DNA of 47,479 nucleotides from Bacilli bacterium (GCA_017432825.1 JAFRIJ010000006.1:1-47479), one strand, 5' to 3'; counted from the first letter of the stretch, positions 1-8,038 are shown. Numbers and translations are program-made. The notes: a model not told the origin generated them from the sequence alone.

Positions 1-987
1 AGAAAAATAATAAAATTTAAATACTTAATATTTATAAGTTTTATATATTTATCATTTTCTTATACATTCTATAATATGATAAAAGATAATAACAAAATAT
101 CTAACGAAGAATTTATAAATATACTAGTATCAAGTGGTAACGCTAACATAATAAACAAATATAAAACTACTAACATAGTAAATAACACTATGAAATACCT
201 ATTAAAAATAAATATAAAAAAACCAGAAACATTACTTAATACAAGCATACTTAAATATGGAAAGATAAAAAAAACAGTAAAAACAATTTCTTTAGAATAT
301 AACGATGATTATAGTAATATGGATGATTTAAAAAAAGTAAGTGATTACATAAAAGATCCAAACCCTAAAAAAATAGATAATCCAATAATATATCTATATA
401 ATTCCCATCAATTAGAAAATTATAGTAATGAATCATTAGATATATATGGAATAACCCCAAATGTATTAATGGCAAGCTATTTACTAAAAGAAAAACTAAA
501 TAGCATGAATATCCCAACTATAGTAGAAGAAGCAAATATGAGCGAAATATTAGAAAAAAACAATTGGAATTATTCTTATTCATATAATGCTTCAAGAGAA
601 TTATTAACAGAAAAAATATCAAAATATAAAACATTAAAATATTTTATAGATATTCATAGAGATAGTATAACTAAAAATTATTCTACAATTAAAATAGATG
701 ATAAATCTTATGCTAAAGTATTATTTGTAATTGGATTAGATCATAATAATTGGGAACCAAATTTTAATTTAGCTACTAAATTTAATAATATTATAGAAAA
801 AAAATATCCAGGATTATCTAAAGGAATAATGAAAAAAACAGGTATGAATGTAAATGGAATATATAATCAAGATGTATCCCCTAATTGCATATTAATAGAA
901 ATAGGAGGAGTAGATAATACTATAGAAGAAGTATTTAATACAACTAATGTAATTGCAGAAACAATATCTACTATAATAAAAGAATAA
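1..987 (+). CDS. spoIIP: Stage II sporulation protein P (SpoIIP), 5' end outside window
   Basis: SpoIIP is the amidase/endopeptidase of the DMP complex that degrades septal peptidoglycan during engulfment. The C-terminal half carries the family pattern: an IYLYNSHQLE block with the zinc-type His, a VEE pair, an IDIHRDS block and the terminal ILIEIGG(V)DNT block. The first in-frame ATG is at 76, but the frame stays open to base 1 and the upstream codons encode a hydrophobic stretch (ending FIYLSFSYTF). That is the expected N-terminal membrane anchor, so the true start lies left of the window and 76 is internal. The stop overlaps the start of the next gene by one base (ATGA-type junction), which indicates an operon. 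Confidence 0.9.
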   Translation, partial: RKIIKFKYLIFISFIYLSFSYTFYNMIKDNNKISNEEFINILVSSGNANIINKYKTTNIVNNTMKYLLKINIKKPETLLNTSILKYGKIKKTVKTISLEYNDDYSNMDDLKKVSDYIKDPNPKKIDNPIIYLYNSHQLENYSNESLDIYGITPNVLMASYLLKEKLNSMNIPTIVEEANMSEILEKNNWNYSYSYNASRELLTEKISKYKTLKYFIDIHRDSITKNYSTIKIDDKSYAKVLFVIGLDHNNWEPNFNLATKFNNIIEKKYPGLSKGIMKKTGMNVNGIYNQDVSPNCILIEIGGVDNTIEEVFNTTNVIAETISTIIKE

Positions 988-1307
988 TGAAACATAAAAA
1001 AATATTTAAATTTATTATATATTCAATATTAATACTATTTTTATTCTCTTATATTATTGAAGAATCAGGATATTATGAATATAATCTTAATAATAAAAAG
1101 AATCTAACAGAACAAGAAATAAAACAATTTGAAACAGATGTAAAAGAAGGAAAAGAAATAGATTTAAAAGAATATCTAAAAGATAATAAAATAGATTATT
1201 CAAATAACCTAACAAGAGAAACTTCTAATTTAAGTATTAAATTAAATAAATATATAAAAATAATACTAACTAACTATTTCGATATATTTCAAAAATTAAT
1301 AAAATAA
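987..1307 (+). CDS. Small single-pass membrane protein downstream of spoIIP (YqxA-like position)
   Basis: A 106-residue protein with an N-terminal membrane segment (about residues 8-22, FKFIIYSILILFLFSYI) followed by a charged, mostly helical extracytoplasmic domain. The start shares one base with the SpoIIP stop, so translation is probably coupled. In Bacillus the gene after spoIIP is yqxA, which encodes a similarly short single-pass protein (DUF3679). Position and size match, but I cannot confirm homology from the residues. Function is not assigned. Confidence 0.7.
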   Translation: MKHKKIFKFIIYSILILFLFSYIIEESGYYEYNLNNKKNLTEQEIKQFETDVKEGKEIDLKEYLKDNKIDYSNNLTRETSNLSIKLNKYIKIILTNYFDIFQKLIK

Positions 1308-1364
1308 GCTAGTTAAAAAAAATATATTATGATATACTTATTATAATAAAAGGGTGTGTATATT

Positions 1365-1889
1365 ATGATATTATCAAATATTATTATTGATAAAACAAAG
1401 TATAATACAAATATAAAAGATATAATAAAAGCGTTTAATCAAAATAATACAAAAGAAATAATAATTAATACCATTGATAAAGAAATATTTTTAATTGGTA
1501 ATAAAAATATTAATTATAAATATACAGACTATAAAATATTTGATAATATATATCTGCCAGAAATAATAAATTTTTATTTAATAAATAATATAGTAAAAAT
1601 TGAAAAAGAATACCTAAAAAATAATAACTATATATATAGTATAAATAATAATATTCACCTAATATATAAAGATAAAGAGCAATTATCTAACATTAAATCA
1701 TACATAAAAACAATTAATAATAGAAATAATATAAAATTAGAATTAAAAAATAACATAACTTTAGAAAATGATGTTATAGAATCTAATAGAAAAGAAAAAA
1801 TATATAGTTATGGATATATAAATATACTACTAATATCTCTTTTAATAGCAGTATCTACTATAATTTTTTGTTTAACTAAATTACATTAA
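1365..1889 (+). CDS. Hypothetical tail-anchored protein
   Basis: A 174-residue Asn/Ile/Lys-rich protein. The first 145 or so residues look soluble and cytoplasmic, and the C terminus ends in one hydrophobic helix (YINILLISLLIAVSTIIFCL) with almost nothing after it, the layout of a tail-anchored membrane protein. A GTG lies in frame at 1356. However, the Shine-Dalgarno sequence AGGG at 1351-1354 sits against that GTG and is correctly spaced for ATG 1365, so I chose 1365. No family recognised. Confidence 0.65.
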   Translation: MILSNIIIDKTKYNTNIKDIIKAFNQNNTKEIIINTIDKEIFLIGNKNINYKYTDYKIFDNIYLPEIINFYLINNIVKIEKEYLKNNNYIYSINNNIHLIYKDKEQLSNIKSYIKTINNRNNIKLELKNNITLENDVIESNRKEKIYSYGYINILLISLLIAVSTIIFCLTKLH

Positions 1890-1980
1890 CTTTACATATT
1901 CTTATTAAAAAGTGTAATAAATATAATTATAAATAGACATATTCATATAATTAGTGCTAATATATAAAAAAGGTGATTAT

Positions 1981-3897
1981 ATGGCTAAAAGAGGAAGAAA
2001 AAGTAAGAAAAATAGAATTATCACTAAATTATTAATAATTATATCTGTAATATTTATTATTTCAGTAGTATATGTAGATATATTACCAATAGATTATTTA
2101 CTATATGTAATAGGAGGAGTAATATTACTTGATTTAGTATTAATATTATTAAATAGAAAAAATAAAAAAAGAACTAAAATAATAACATTAATAATAACCT
2201 TATTAATGGGATTATTCTCTTTTTATACATTAAAAACTAATGGATTAATAAATAATCTAAATTTAAACTATAAAACATATAACTATTCAGTAATAGTACT
2301 AAATACTAGCAAATATAAAACAATAAAAGATATAAAAAATAAAGATTTAGGATATTATAAAACAGATAGTAAAGAAACAACTAAATCAATAAATAAAATA
2401 GATAATATTATAAGTACAAATAAAAAAGAATATACAGAAACATCTAGTTTATTAAATAATTTATTAAATAACAAATTAGATGCTATCCTAATAGAAGATA
2501 CATATTTAAATATGTTAGAAGAAAATAATAACGATGAAGAAAATACAAATAAAATAGATAACTTTAAAGATAAAACAAAAGTAATATATAGATTTACCAT
2601 TAGAATAAATACAGAAACAATTTCTAAAGATACGGATGTAACTAAAAAACCATTTAGTATCTATATAAGTGGTATAGATACATACGGAAAAATATCATCA
2701 GTATCTAGAAGTGATGTAAATATGGTAGTAACAGTAAATCCAAATACAAATCAGATATTGCTAACATCAATACCAAGAGATTATTATGTTAAATTACATG
2801 GGAAGACAGGGTATAAAGATAAATTAACTCACGCAGGATTATATGGAGTAGAAACGTCACTTAAAACAATAGAAGATTTATTAGATATAGAAATAAATTA
2901 CTATGTAAAAGTTAACTTTACCAGTGTAATAGATATAGTAGATGCAATTGGTGGAGTAGAAGTATATTCAGATTATAATTTTACCTCTATAGATGGATAT
3001 AATTATAGTAAAGGATATAATAAAGTAAACGGAGAAGAAGCATTATCATTTGCAAGAGAAAGAAAAGCATTTTCTGAAGGAGATAGGCAAAGAATAAAAG
3101 ATCAACAAGCCCTATTAGAAGCTATGTTTAGAAAATGCTTAAATCCAAGTATAATAACAAGATATAATAGTTTGCTAAATTCTATAAATGGAAGTTTTGC
3201 TACAAATATGCCAACTAATAGATTGACATCACTAATTAAAATGCAATTAAAAAATAAAGACAAATGGATTATAACTTCAAATTCTCTTGATGGAAGCAAT
3301 TCATCTAATTATACTTACTCGTATAGTGCATCTAAATTATATGTAATGGAACCTAACACTGAAAGTGTAGAAAATGCCAAGAAATTAATTAATTCAGTAA
3401 TAAATGGAGAAACATTAGAATCATCATATAGTGATAATCCAACAAATATAAACAAAGTAACAAAGAATAAACCAGTAGAATCTAAACCCAAAGAAGAGAA
3501 AAAAGAAGAACAAAAAGAAGGATTAAAAGTAACGCTAGAAAAAGATAAAGTTACTATGACTAAAGGCGAAGAATATATATACTATGGATATAAAGCAACA
3601 TATAATAAAGAAAAAATAGATGATACTAAATATGAATTAATATTAAACGATAAATTATTTACAGATTATAAAGAATTAGTTTCATATATAACCAATAATT
3701 TAGAAAGTGGAGAATATACAATCAAATACAAAATAACATATAAAGAAGAAACTATTATCAAAGAACAAAAATTAACAATAAATAAAAAAGAAGAACCTGA
3801 AATTACCGAAGAAGAACCAACAAATAAAAAAGAACCAGAAGTAAGTAACGAAGAAACAGAAGAAGTATCTGAAGAAAATGATACTATAAATGAATAA
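1981..3897 (+). CDS. LytR-CpsA-Psr (LCP) family cell-wall polymer ligase
   Basis: LCP proteins transfer undecaprenyl-linked glycopolymers such as teichoic acids or capsule onto peptidoglycan outside the membrane. Three hydrophobic segments fill about residues 13-82. A region of about 120 residues resembles the solute-binding-like insert seen in some Firmicute LCP proteins (VIVLNTSKYKTIKDIKNKD). The LCP core starts near residue 223: TSIPRDYYV, the IGGVEVY block, then FARERKAFSEGDRQR with the Arg residues that bind the phosphates. The tail from about residue 487 is Lys/Glu-rich, with a small Ig-like beta segment and an acidic end. ATG 1981 follows AGGTG by five bases, so it is preferred to an in-frame upstream codon at 1954. 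uppP, which recycles the same lipid carrier, lies 1 kb downstream. Confidence 0.93.
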   Translation: MAKRGRKSKKNRIITKLLIIISVIFIISVVYVDILPIDYLLYVIGGVILLDLVLILLNRKNKKRTKIITLIITLLMGLFSFYTLKTNGLINNLNLNYKTYNYSVIVLNTSKYKTIKDIKNKDLGYYKTDSKETTKSINKIDNIISTNKKEYTETSSLLNNLLNNKLDAILIEDTYLNMLEENNNDEENTNKIDNFKDKTKVIYRFTIRINTETISKDTDVTKKPFSIYISGIDTYGKISSVSRSDVNMVVTVNPNTNQILLTSIPRDYYVKLHGKTGYKDKLTHAGLYGVETSLKTIEDLLDIEINYYVKVNFTSVIDIVDAIGGVEVYSDYNFTSIDGYNYSKGYNKVNGEEALSFARERKAFSEGDRQRIKDQQALLEAMFRKCLNPSIITRYNSLLNSINGSFATNMPTNRLTSLIKMQLKNKDKWIITSNSLDGSNSSNYTYSYSASKLYVMEPNTESVENAKKLINSVINGETLESSYSDNPTNINKVTKNKPVESKPKEEKKEEQKEGLKVTLEKDKVTMTKGEEYIYYGYKATYNKEKIDDTKYELILNDKLFTDYKELVSYITNNLESGEYTIKYKITYKEETIIKEQKLTINKKEEPEITEEEPTNKKEPEVSNEETEEVSEENDTINE

Positions 3898-3925
3898 AAG
3901 ATATAGATTTCTCTATATCTTTTTA
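3896..3925. terminator. Bidirectional terminator between LCP gene and def
   Basis: A perfect 12-bp inverted repeat AAAAGATATAGA / TCTATATCTTTT (3896-3907, 3912-3923) with a TTTC loop and T- or A-runs on both sides. It overlaps the stop codons of the two convergent genes and can serve both. Confidence 0.85.
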
Positions 3926-4471
3926 TATTTCTCTCATTAAATCAGCATTCTTAAAAGGATCTTTAGGATCTATATGATCAAAAAATAATATACCATGCAA
4001 ATGATCATATTCATGTTGAAATGCTATAGATAACTCCTCTCTAACACGAAACTTAACTTTCTTGCCATCAACATCATATCCTTCAAAAGTAGCTCTAGCA
4101 TATCTAGGAACAATTCCTTCTATCTCTCTATTAACAGATAAACAACCCTCTCCTCCAGAAGAATAAATAAGTTCTTCAGAATGAGAAACTAATTTAGGAT
4201 TAATAATAACATAATCCTTAAATACTCCCTCATCTTCTTCATAACAAACAACAAAGAAATTCTCATTTATACCAACCTGTGGAGCAGCAAGTCCCATACC
4301 GGGTCTTAAATCATATTTTTCTGCTTCGCTTTCTATTTGTGATAATCTTAGGTGTTCTAACATTTCAAAAATAATTTTTTTATATGAAGGATTAAGAGGA
4401 AAAGTAACATCTTTATTCTTTTTTCTTAATCTCTTGTCTTTTTCGTCTAAAATATCTTTTGTTAAAAGCAT
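3923..4471 (-). CDS. def: Peptide deformylase
   Basis: This enzyme removes the N-formyl group from nascent proteins and is a metalloenzyme of the cytosol. All three signature motifs are present: motif 1 GMGLAAPQ (residues 58-65), motif 2 EGCLS with metal ligand Cys110, and motif 3 QHEYDHLHG with ligands His153 and His157 and catalytic Glu154. The length of 182 residues and the insertion around residues 45-56 (IESEAEKYDLRPG) fit the type 2 deformylases of Gram-positive bacteria. The Shine-Dalgarno AAGGAAGTGA lies just upstream of the ATG on the minus strand. It is probably transcribed alone. Confidence 0.97.
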   Translation of the reverse strand: MLLTKDILDEKDKRLRKKNKDVTFPLNPSYKKIIFEMLEHLRLSQIESEAEKYDLRPGMGLAAPQVGINENFFVVCYEEDEGVFKDYVIINPKLVSHSEELIYSSGGEGCLSVNREIEGIVPRYARATFEGYDVDGKKVKFRVREELSIAFQHEYDHLHGILFFDHIDPKDPFKNADLMREI

Positions 4472-4510
4472 AAAATCACTTCCTTGCGAATATATAATAC
4501 CACAAAATAT

Positions 4511-4537
4511 AAAAAAAAGAAAGGGAAAATTCCCTTT
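4511..4537 (-). terminator. Terminator of the YjcZ-like gene (minus strand)
   Basis: Read on the minus strand, AAGGGAATTTTCCCTT is followed by a T-rich run. It stops transcription of the small gene at 4545-4718 before def. Confidence 0.8.
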
Positions 4538-4544
4538 AAGTAAA

Positions 4545-4718
4545 TTATAAAGATATTCTAGAACCTATTATAATAACAAGTAATATAAATAATACTAAAA
4601 TTATAGCAGCACCATATCCATATCCTCCTGTATAACCATATCCATAACTAGGGTATGAATAATTATTACAACCACAACTATTATTACCGCCGCTATATCC
4701 GCCTCCGTAATAATACAT
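4545..4718 (-). CDS. YjcZ-type Gly/Tyr-rich mini membrane protein
   Basis: A 57-residue gene with a very strong Shine-Dalgarno (GGAGG, six bases before ATG). The protein begins MYYYGGGYSGG, has a CGC pair, then a SYPSYGYGYTGGYGYG stretch, and ends in a hydrophobic helix (AAIILVLFILLVIII) with a short basic tail. This is the layout of the YjcZ family of tiny spore or membrane proteins in Bacilli. A second gene with the same YPSYGYGY core lies at 36699-36842. It has its own terminator on the left. Spore association is inferred from the family. Confidence 0.75.
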   Translation of the reverse strand: MYYYGGGYSGGNNSCGCNNYSYPSYGYGYTGGYGYGAAIILVLFILLVIIIGSRISL

Positions 4719-4791
4719 AAAACTACCTCCTTTACATATCTAATATAGTTTACGCAGAAACAGTTATTTTGCTATTCTTTTTTTCTTTATA

Positions 4792-4820
4792 TTTACAAAT
4801 AAATACTATTTTGTTATAAT
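4792..4820 (+). promoter_or_regulatory. SigA-type promoter of uppP
   Basis: TTTACA at 4792-4797 and TATAAT at 4815-4820 with a 17-base spacer, 26 bases before the uppP start. Confidence 0.75.
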
Positions 4821-4846
4821 TAAAAAAGATTTGGATAGGTGATAAA

Positions 4847-5653
4847 ATGAGTATAATACATAGTATAATTTTAGGAATAGTACAAGGAATAGGAGAATTT
4901 TTACCGATATCTTCTTCAGCACATTTAATATTAGTACCATTCTTATTAGGATGGAATAGTTCTTCAATGGCATTTGATGTGGCATTACACTTTGGAACAT
5001 TAATGGCAGTTTTAGTAATATTTTTTAAAAGTTGGTGGGACTTATTTATAGGTGCTATAAAGAATTTAAATAGAAGTAAAAGAAGAAAAACAAAAGAAGG
5101 AAAATTATTTTGGTATTTAATAATAGCAACAATACCAGCTGCTTTATCAGGATTTTTATTAGATGATATAGTAGAAGATTTTTTTAGAAATCAAATATGG
5201 TTAATAGCACTATTCTTAGCCATAATGGGAGTACTAATTTATGCAGGAGATAAATGGGCTGAAAAACACTATAAAAGAGAAACTAGTTTTGATGATATAA
5301 CATTAAAACAAGCATTAATAGTTGGAATATCACAAGCATTTGCAGTATTACCTGGATTCTCAAGAAGTGGAACAACCATTTTAGCAGGAAGATTAATAGG
5401 AATAGAGAAAGAAGCAATAACAAAATTTACATTCTTATTATCAGTGCCGATTATAGCAGGAGCTACTATATTAAAAGTAAAAGATTTAGAATTAACAAAA
5501 GAAGTAATAATAGGAGTAGTAACATCATTTATAGTAGGTGTAATATGTATAAAATTTTTACTTAAATATATTAAGAAACATGATTTTTCAATATTTGCTT
5601 TTTATAGAGTTATTATGGCTATAATAGTATATATAAAATTAATATGGTTTTAA
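4847..5653 (+). CDS. uppP: Undecaprenyl-diphosphatase (BacA/UppP)
   Basis: An integral membrane phosphatase that converts undecaprenyl diphosphate to the monophosphate, recycling the lipid carrier for peptidoglycan and wall polymers; high activity gives bacitracin tolerance. The two signature loops are intact: GEFLPISSSAHL (from residue 16, catalytic Glu) and PGFSRSGTT (from about residue 169, catalytic Arg). The length of 268 residues and the number of hydrophobic helices are normal. AGGTGAT precedes the ATG. A short inverted repeat (AATATGG/CCATATT, 5641-5662) spans the stop, just before the tRNA gene. Confidence 0.97.
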   Translation: MSIIHSIILGIVQGIGEFLPISSSAHLILVPFLLGWNSSSMAFDVALHFGTLMAVLVIFFKSWWDLFIGAIKNLNRSKRRKTKEGKLFWYLIIATIPAALSGFLLDDIVEDFFRNQIWLIALFLAIMGVLIYAGDKWAEKHYKRETSFDDITLKQALIVGISQAFAVLPGFSRSGTTILAGRLIGIEKEAITKFTFLLSVPIIAGATILKVKDLELTKEVIIGVVTSFIVGVICIKFLLKYIKKHDFSIFAFYRVIMAIIVYIKLIWF

Positions 5654-5665
5654 TACCATATTTAA

Positions 5666-5739
5666 GCCGATTTAGTTCAGTGGTAGAACAGAAGCATGGT
5701 AAGCTTCAGAGGGCAGTTCAATCCTGCCAATCGGCACCA
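5666..5739 (+). tRNA. tRNA-Thr (anticodon GGT), CCA encoded
   Basis: A complete cloverleaf can be read. The acceptor stem is GCCGATT/AATCGGC with discriminator A and encoded CCA. The D arm contains GTTC...GAAC, and the anticodon stem is GAAGC/GCTTC. The loop is ATGGTAA, with T33 and anticodon GGT. The variable loop is AGAG and the T arm is GGCAG-TTCAATC-CTGCC. The gene is 74 bases long and is followed by two terminators. Confidence 0.93.
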
Positions 5740-5748
5740 GAGACACTT

Positions 5749-5780
5749 AAACCCTTATTTTATAAGGGTTTTTGTTTTTT
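5749..5780 (+). terminator. Terminator after tRNA-Thr
   Basis: AAACCCTTA (5749-5757) and TAAGGGTTT (5763-5771) form a stem with a short loop, followed by a T-rich run. Confidence 0.9.
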
Positions 5781-5823
5781 TAGGTCTTGTTTAGGTCTTG
5801 CTTTTAAGACCTAAATTTTTTTT
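5780..5823 (+). repeat. Tandem TTAGGTCTTG repeat with a second terminator-like hairpin
   Basis: TTAGGTCTTG occurs twice in a row (5780-5789, 5791-5800). The second copy pairs with AAGACCTAAA (5806-5815) to form a perfect 10-bp stem followed by eight T residues. It is a back-up terminator, or part of a former integration junction behind the tRNA. Confidence 0.7.
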
Positions 5824-5887
5824 AAAATAAAAACTAAACATCATAAACCATTTATTTATAAGGGATTACAAGAAAAAAACAAAAAAA

Positions 5888-5911
5888 TGGTGCTGAGCAG
5901 AGGAATCGCAC
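5888..5911 (-). other. Remnant of a tRNA 3' end
   Basis: On the minus strand the segment reads as the last part of a tRNA: a T-loop remnant GCGATT, CCTCT, acceptor strand GCTCAGC, A and CCA, followed by a T-run. No 5' half is present upstream, and the sequence differs from the intact tRNA-Thr. tRNA 3' ends of this size are typical attachment-site scars of integrases. This is an inference; no integrase gene is in the window. Confidence 0.45.
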
Positions 5912-5995
5912 TAGATTAAAAAATATTATAAATTCAACCAATGGTTTAGTGATTTTTTATTAAGATTATGGTATTTTAAAATAGAGGTGGATATT

Positions 5996-6883
5996 ATGAA
6001 TCAACAAAAAATAGGTGAGTTTATAAAAGACAAAAGAAAAGAAAAAGGATTAACTCAAATAGAGTTAGCAGATAAGTTAGGTATTACTAATCAAGCAATT
6101 AGTAAATGGGAAAGAGGAAAAAATTGTCCAGACATTTCTTTATTAAAAGATCTATGCAAAATATTAAATATTAATATTAATGAATTATTATCAGGTAAAG
6201 AGCTAGAAAAAGTTTCTAAAGAAGATTCAGAAGATATATTAGTTGAAACTGTTAGAACTTATACTAATATTGAAAAGAAAAAAAACAAAAAGTTATTAAT
6301 ACTTACAATTCTACTATTATTTTTTTATGTATTTTTAGTGATAGCAATGTATTTGACCTATAATCAATTAAATAAAAAAGATGGTTTAACATGGGATACA
6401 ATTGAAAATAAAAGAATTGTAGATAAGCTTTATACAGCATTAGAAAAATACGATTATACTGAAATAAAAAAGATAATGTACGGAAATTATATATTTGGTA
6501 ATACACCTGATACATTCTATAACACTTATGTTGAAGACGAGAATAATTGTAGCAAAAATCATCTTGATTGGGGATTAGTTTGTAGATTAAAAGATTTTGA
6601 AAATAATAAAATAAGATTTAAATCTCACAAATTTGCTAAAAATTATTATGGAGATAATGGTAATTTTGTTGTTGAATATGAGTTAACAGTAGAATATAAT
6701 AACAAAGAATATACCTTCTATAATGGTACTGTAACTCATAATGGAGTTTTAACATATAGTTTTCCTGGCTTAAAAGCAGAAGATGATGAATTACAATTTA
6801 ATGAACCAGTAATATTTAATAAAATAACTAATTTTCTTAAAATAGGAGAATACTGTTTTGAGAAAAATGATAAATGTTATTAA
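5996..6883 (+). CDS. XRE-family regulator with a membrane segment and sensor-like domain
   Basis: The N-terminal 60-70 residues are a lambda-repressor-type helix-turn-helix (IGEFIKDKRKEKGLTQ, then LGITNQAISKWERG). A linker follows, then one strong transmembrane helix (about residues 102-123, LLILTILLLFFYVFLVIAMY). The rest is an extracytoplasmic domain of about 165 residues of unknown fold, with cysteines in its middle and at the C terminus. The layout is a one-component membrane-bound regulator that reads an external signal. GTG 5987 is in frame but lies inside the Shine-Dalgarno GAGGTGG, so ATG 5996 is chosen. Its targets cannot be read from the sequence; nearest are the toxin-like peptide locus and the collagen-like gene. 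Confidence 0.82.
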   Translation: MNQQKIGEFIKDKRKEKGLTQIELADKLGITNQAISKWERGKNCPDISLLKDLCKILNININELLSGKELEKVSKEDSEDILVETVRTYTNIEKKKNKKLLILTILLLFFYVFLVIAMYLTYNQLNKKDGLTWDTIENKRIVDKLYTALEKYDYTEIKKIMYGNYIFGNTPDTFYNTYVEDENNCSKNHLDWGLVCRLKDFENNKIRFKSHKFAKNYYGDNGNFVVEYELTVEYNNKEYTFYNGTVTHNGVLTYSFPGLKAEDDELQFNEPVIFNKITNFLKIGEYCFEKNDKCY

Positions 6884-7032
6884 TAATTCTGAATACATAT
6901 ATAAATAATGTTAAATAAATATTATTTCTAGTTTATATCTTGTATTTACAAATATAAAGTGCAATATTCATTTTAGGAACATTTAATGTGAGTGTCGCCT
7001 CCAATCTTTTAAAAGAAGGGAGGTAGATAATA

Positions 7033-7125
7033 ATGAAAACTAAGACTTTTATAATAAAAGTCCTAAAGCTCATTACTATAATTTTATTACTTTCTACCTT
7101 ACTGGTATTAGCAATAAAAAAATAG
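7033..7125 (+). CDS. 30-residue hydrophobic peptide, candidate type I toxin
   Basis: GGGAGGT (7018-7024) lies eight bases before ATG 7033. The peptide starts MKTKTF, continues as one membrane helix (residues 6-28) and ends with two Lys before TAG. Basic ends around a single helix, about 30 residues in length, a strong ribosome site and long-range pairing of the flanking arms are features of type I toxin mRNAs such as Fst/TxpA-type genes. A TATAAT on the opposite strand at 7225-7230 could start an antisense RNA across the 3' end, but its -35 is poor. No sequence family is recognised, so the toxin role is inference. Confidence 0.5.
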   Translation: MKTKTFIIKVLKLITIILLLSTLLVLAIKK

Positions 7126-7150
7126 ACACTCATCAGCATTGATGGTGTCT
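7124..7150 (+). other. Strong hairpin overlapping the peptide stop
   Basis: AGACAC and CATCA pair with TGATG and GTGTCT (7124-7135 with 7140-7150), with one bulged T and a GCAT loop. No T-run follows, so it is more likely an mRNA structure than a terminator. The outer GACAC/GTGTC pair recurs in the hairpin at 7307-7328. Confidence 0.6.
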
Positions 7151-7306
7151 AATCCTTGATAGAGTCTAAGAACTCTTTTCATAGAGGCGACATTCACTTG
7201 CGAATTAAATGTTCCTCTTTTTTTATTATATGCAATATCTCTTGCTACATACATAATAGCATATTTTTAATTTTTTTGCAATATTTATATGAAATAATAA
7301 AATTGT

Positions 7307-7329
7307 AAAGACACTATATGGTGTCTTTT
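7307..7329. terminator. Terminator-like hairpin before the collagen-like gene
   Basis: AAAGACAC (7307-7314) and GTGTCTTT (7321-7328) with a six-base loop. It would close any transcript leaving the peptide locus. The rest of 7218-7402 holds nothing else I can assign. Confidence 0.7.
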
Positions 7330-7413
7330 GTTAATTAATAAAAAATGCGCTTCTTAATTATACATATAATAATCATCAATATATAATACTAATGAAAAAA
7401 GAAAGGAGGAAAT

Positions 7414-7437
7414 ATGAATCAAAAATTAATTCATTAA
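7414..7437 (+). other. Seven-codon leader ORF with a strong ribosome site
   Basis: AAGGAGGA (7403-7410) is correctly placed for ATG 7414, but the frame (MNQKLIH) ends after seven codons. The collagen-like ORF begins 37 bases later in another frame without a visible Shine-Dalgarno. It may be a translated leader, or the trace of a damaged start. Confidence 0.45.
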
Positions 7438-7474
7438 TTAGACAAAATTGTGATGGCAAAAAAAAGAATAACAA

Positions 7475-8038
7475 ATGTCTTATCAGTGTTGTTGGTGTAC
7501 CAGCCCTCGAGGCCCACAAGGACTACCAGGTTCTCAAGGAGTTCCAGGGACAATTGGCCCAGTAGGACCAGTAGGGCCACAAGGATTACAAGGAGAAACA
7601 GGACCAGCAGGGGAAATAGCAAATTATGCTGATTTTTACGCATTAATGCCACCAGATAATACAGCAACAGTTGCACCAGGTGCGGATGTAAGCTTTCCAG
7701 AAGATGGCCCAAGTGCAGGTGGAACAATAACAAGGACTTCACCAAATACATTTAATTTATCAGAAACTGGCACATATCAAATCTATTTTAACGTTCCTGT
7801 GACAGAAGCAGGACAATTAGAAATAACACTTAATGATACAGCAGTAGACTATACAGTTGTTGGAAGAGCAACAGGTACTAGTGATATTTCTGGAATGTTT
7901 TTTGTAACAACGGATACAGCAAATTCAATAATAACAGTAAGAAATCCAGCAGGAAATGCGGCAGCGCTAACTATAACACCATTAGCAGGAGGAACTAGTC
8001 AAGTTTCTGCTCATTTAACAATTATACAACTTTCATAA
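7475..8038 (+). CDS. Short collagen-like protein with BclA-type C-terminal domain
   Basis: A 187-residue protein. After a Cys-rich start (MSYQCCWC) come about 11 Gly-X-Y triplets (GPQGLPGSQGVPG to GPAG), then a domain of about 140 residues rich in beta strands, Gly, Thr and Ala, ending HLTIIQLS. That is the usual layout of BclA-like filament proteins, where a collagen stalk is trimerised by a TNF-like C-terminal head. In Bacilli these coat spores or cells. ATG 7475 is the only ATG that keeps the triplets in frame; in-frame stops lie at 7451 and 7469. It lacks a ribosome site, which is odd given the good one at 7403. Confidence 0.8.
   Translation: MSYQCCWCTSPRGPQGLPGSQGVPGTIGPVGPVGPQGLQGETGPAGEIANYADFYALMPPDNTATVAPGADVSFPEDGPSAGGTITRTSPNTFNLSETGTYQIYFNVPVTEAGQLEITLNDTAVDYTVVGRATGTSDISGMFFVTTDTANSIITVRNPAGNAAALTITPLAGGTSQVSAHLTIIQLS

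Larger units (their letters stand above)
6974..7217. repeat. Long imperfect inverted arms enclosing a small hydrophobic peptide gene
   Basis: The left arm 6976-7001 contains GGAACATTTAAT and GTGAGTGTCGCCTC. The right arm 7184-7217 contains their complements, GAGGCGACATTCAC and ATTAAATGTTCC, with a small insertion between the two blocks. The right arm runs into a T-run (7215-7225). A transcript of this interval would therefore pair its two ends in a long stem and then meet a terminator. No transposase is present. The motif TGCAATAT occurs at 6960, 7230 and 7276, but not at positions that fit a target-site duplication. Confidence 0.7.

Noticed and set aside
6933-7139. 68-residue minus-strand ORF across the peptide locus
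   Set aside because: No ribosome site; it spans the inverted arm and is better explained as a possible antisense RNA.
6974-7217. Insertion sequence or MITE
   Set aside because: No transposase and no convincing target duplication. The TGCAATAT copies lie at unequal distances, and the peptide gene with a T-run end fits an RNA unit better.
7450-7632. Arg/Thr-rich plus-strand ORF over the collagen stalk
   Set aside because: Wrong frame of the Gly-X-Y triplets; it ends when the collagen stalk ends.
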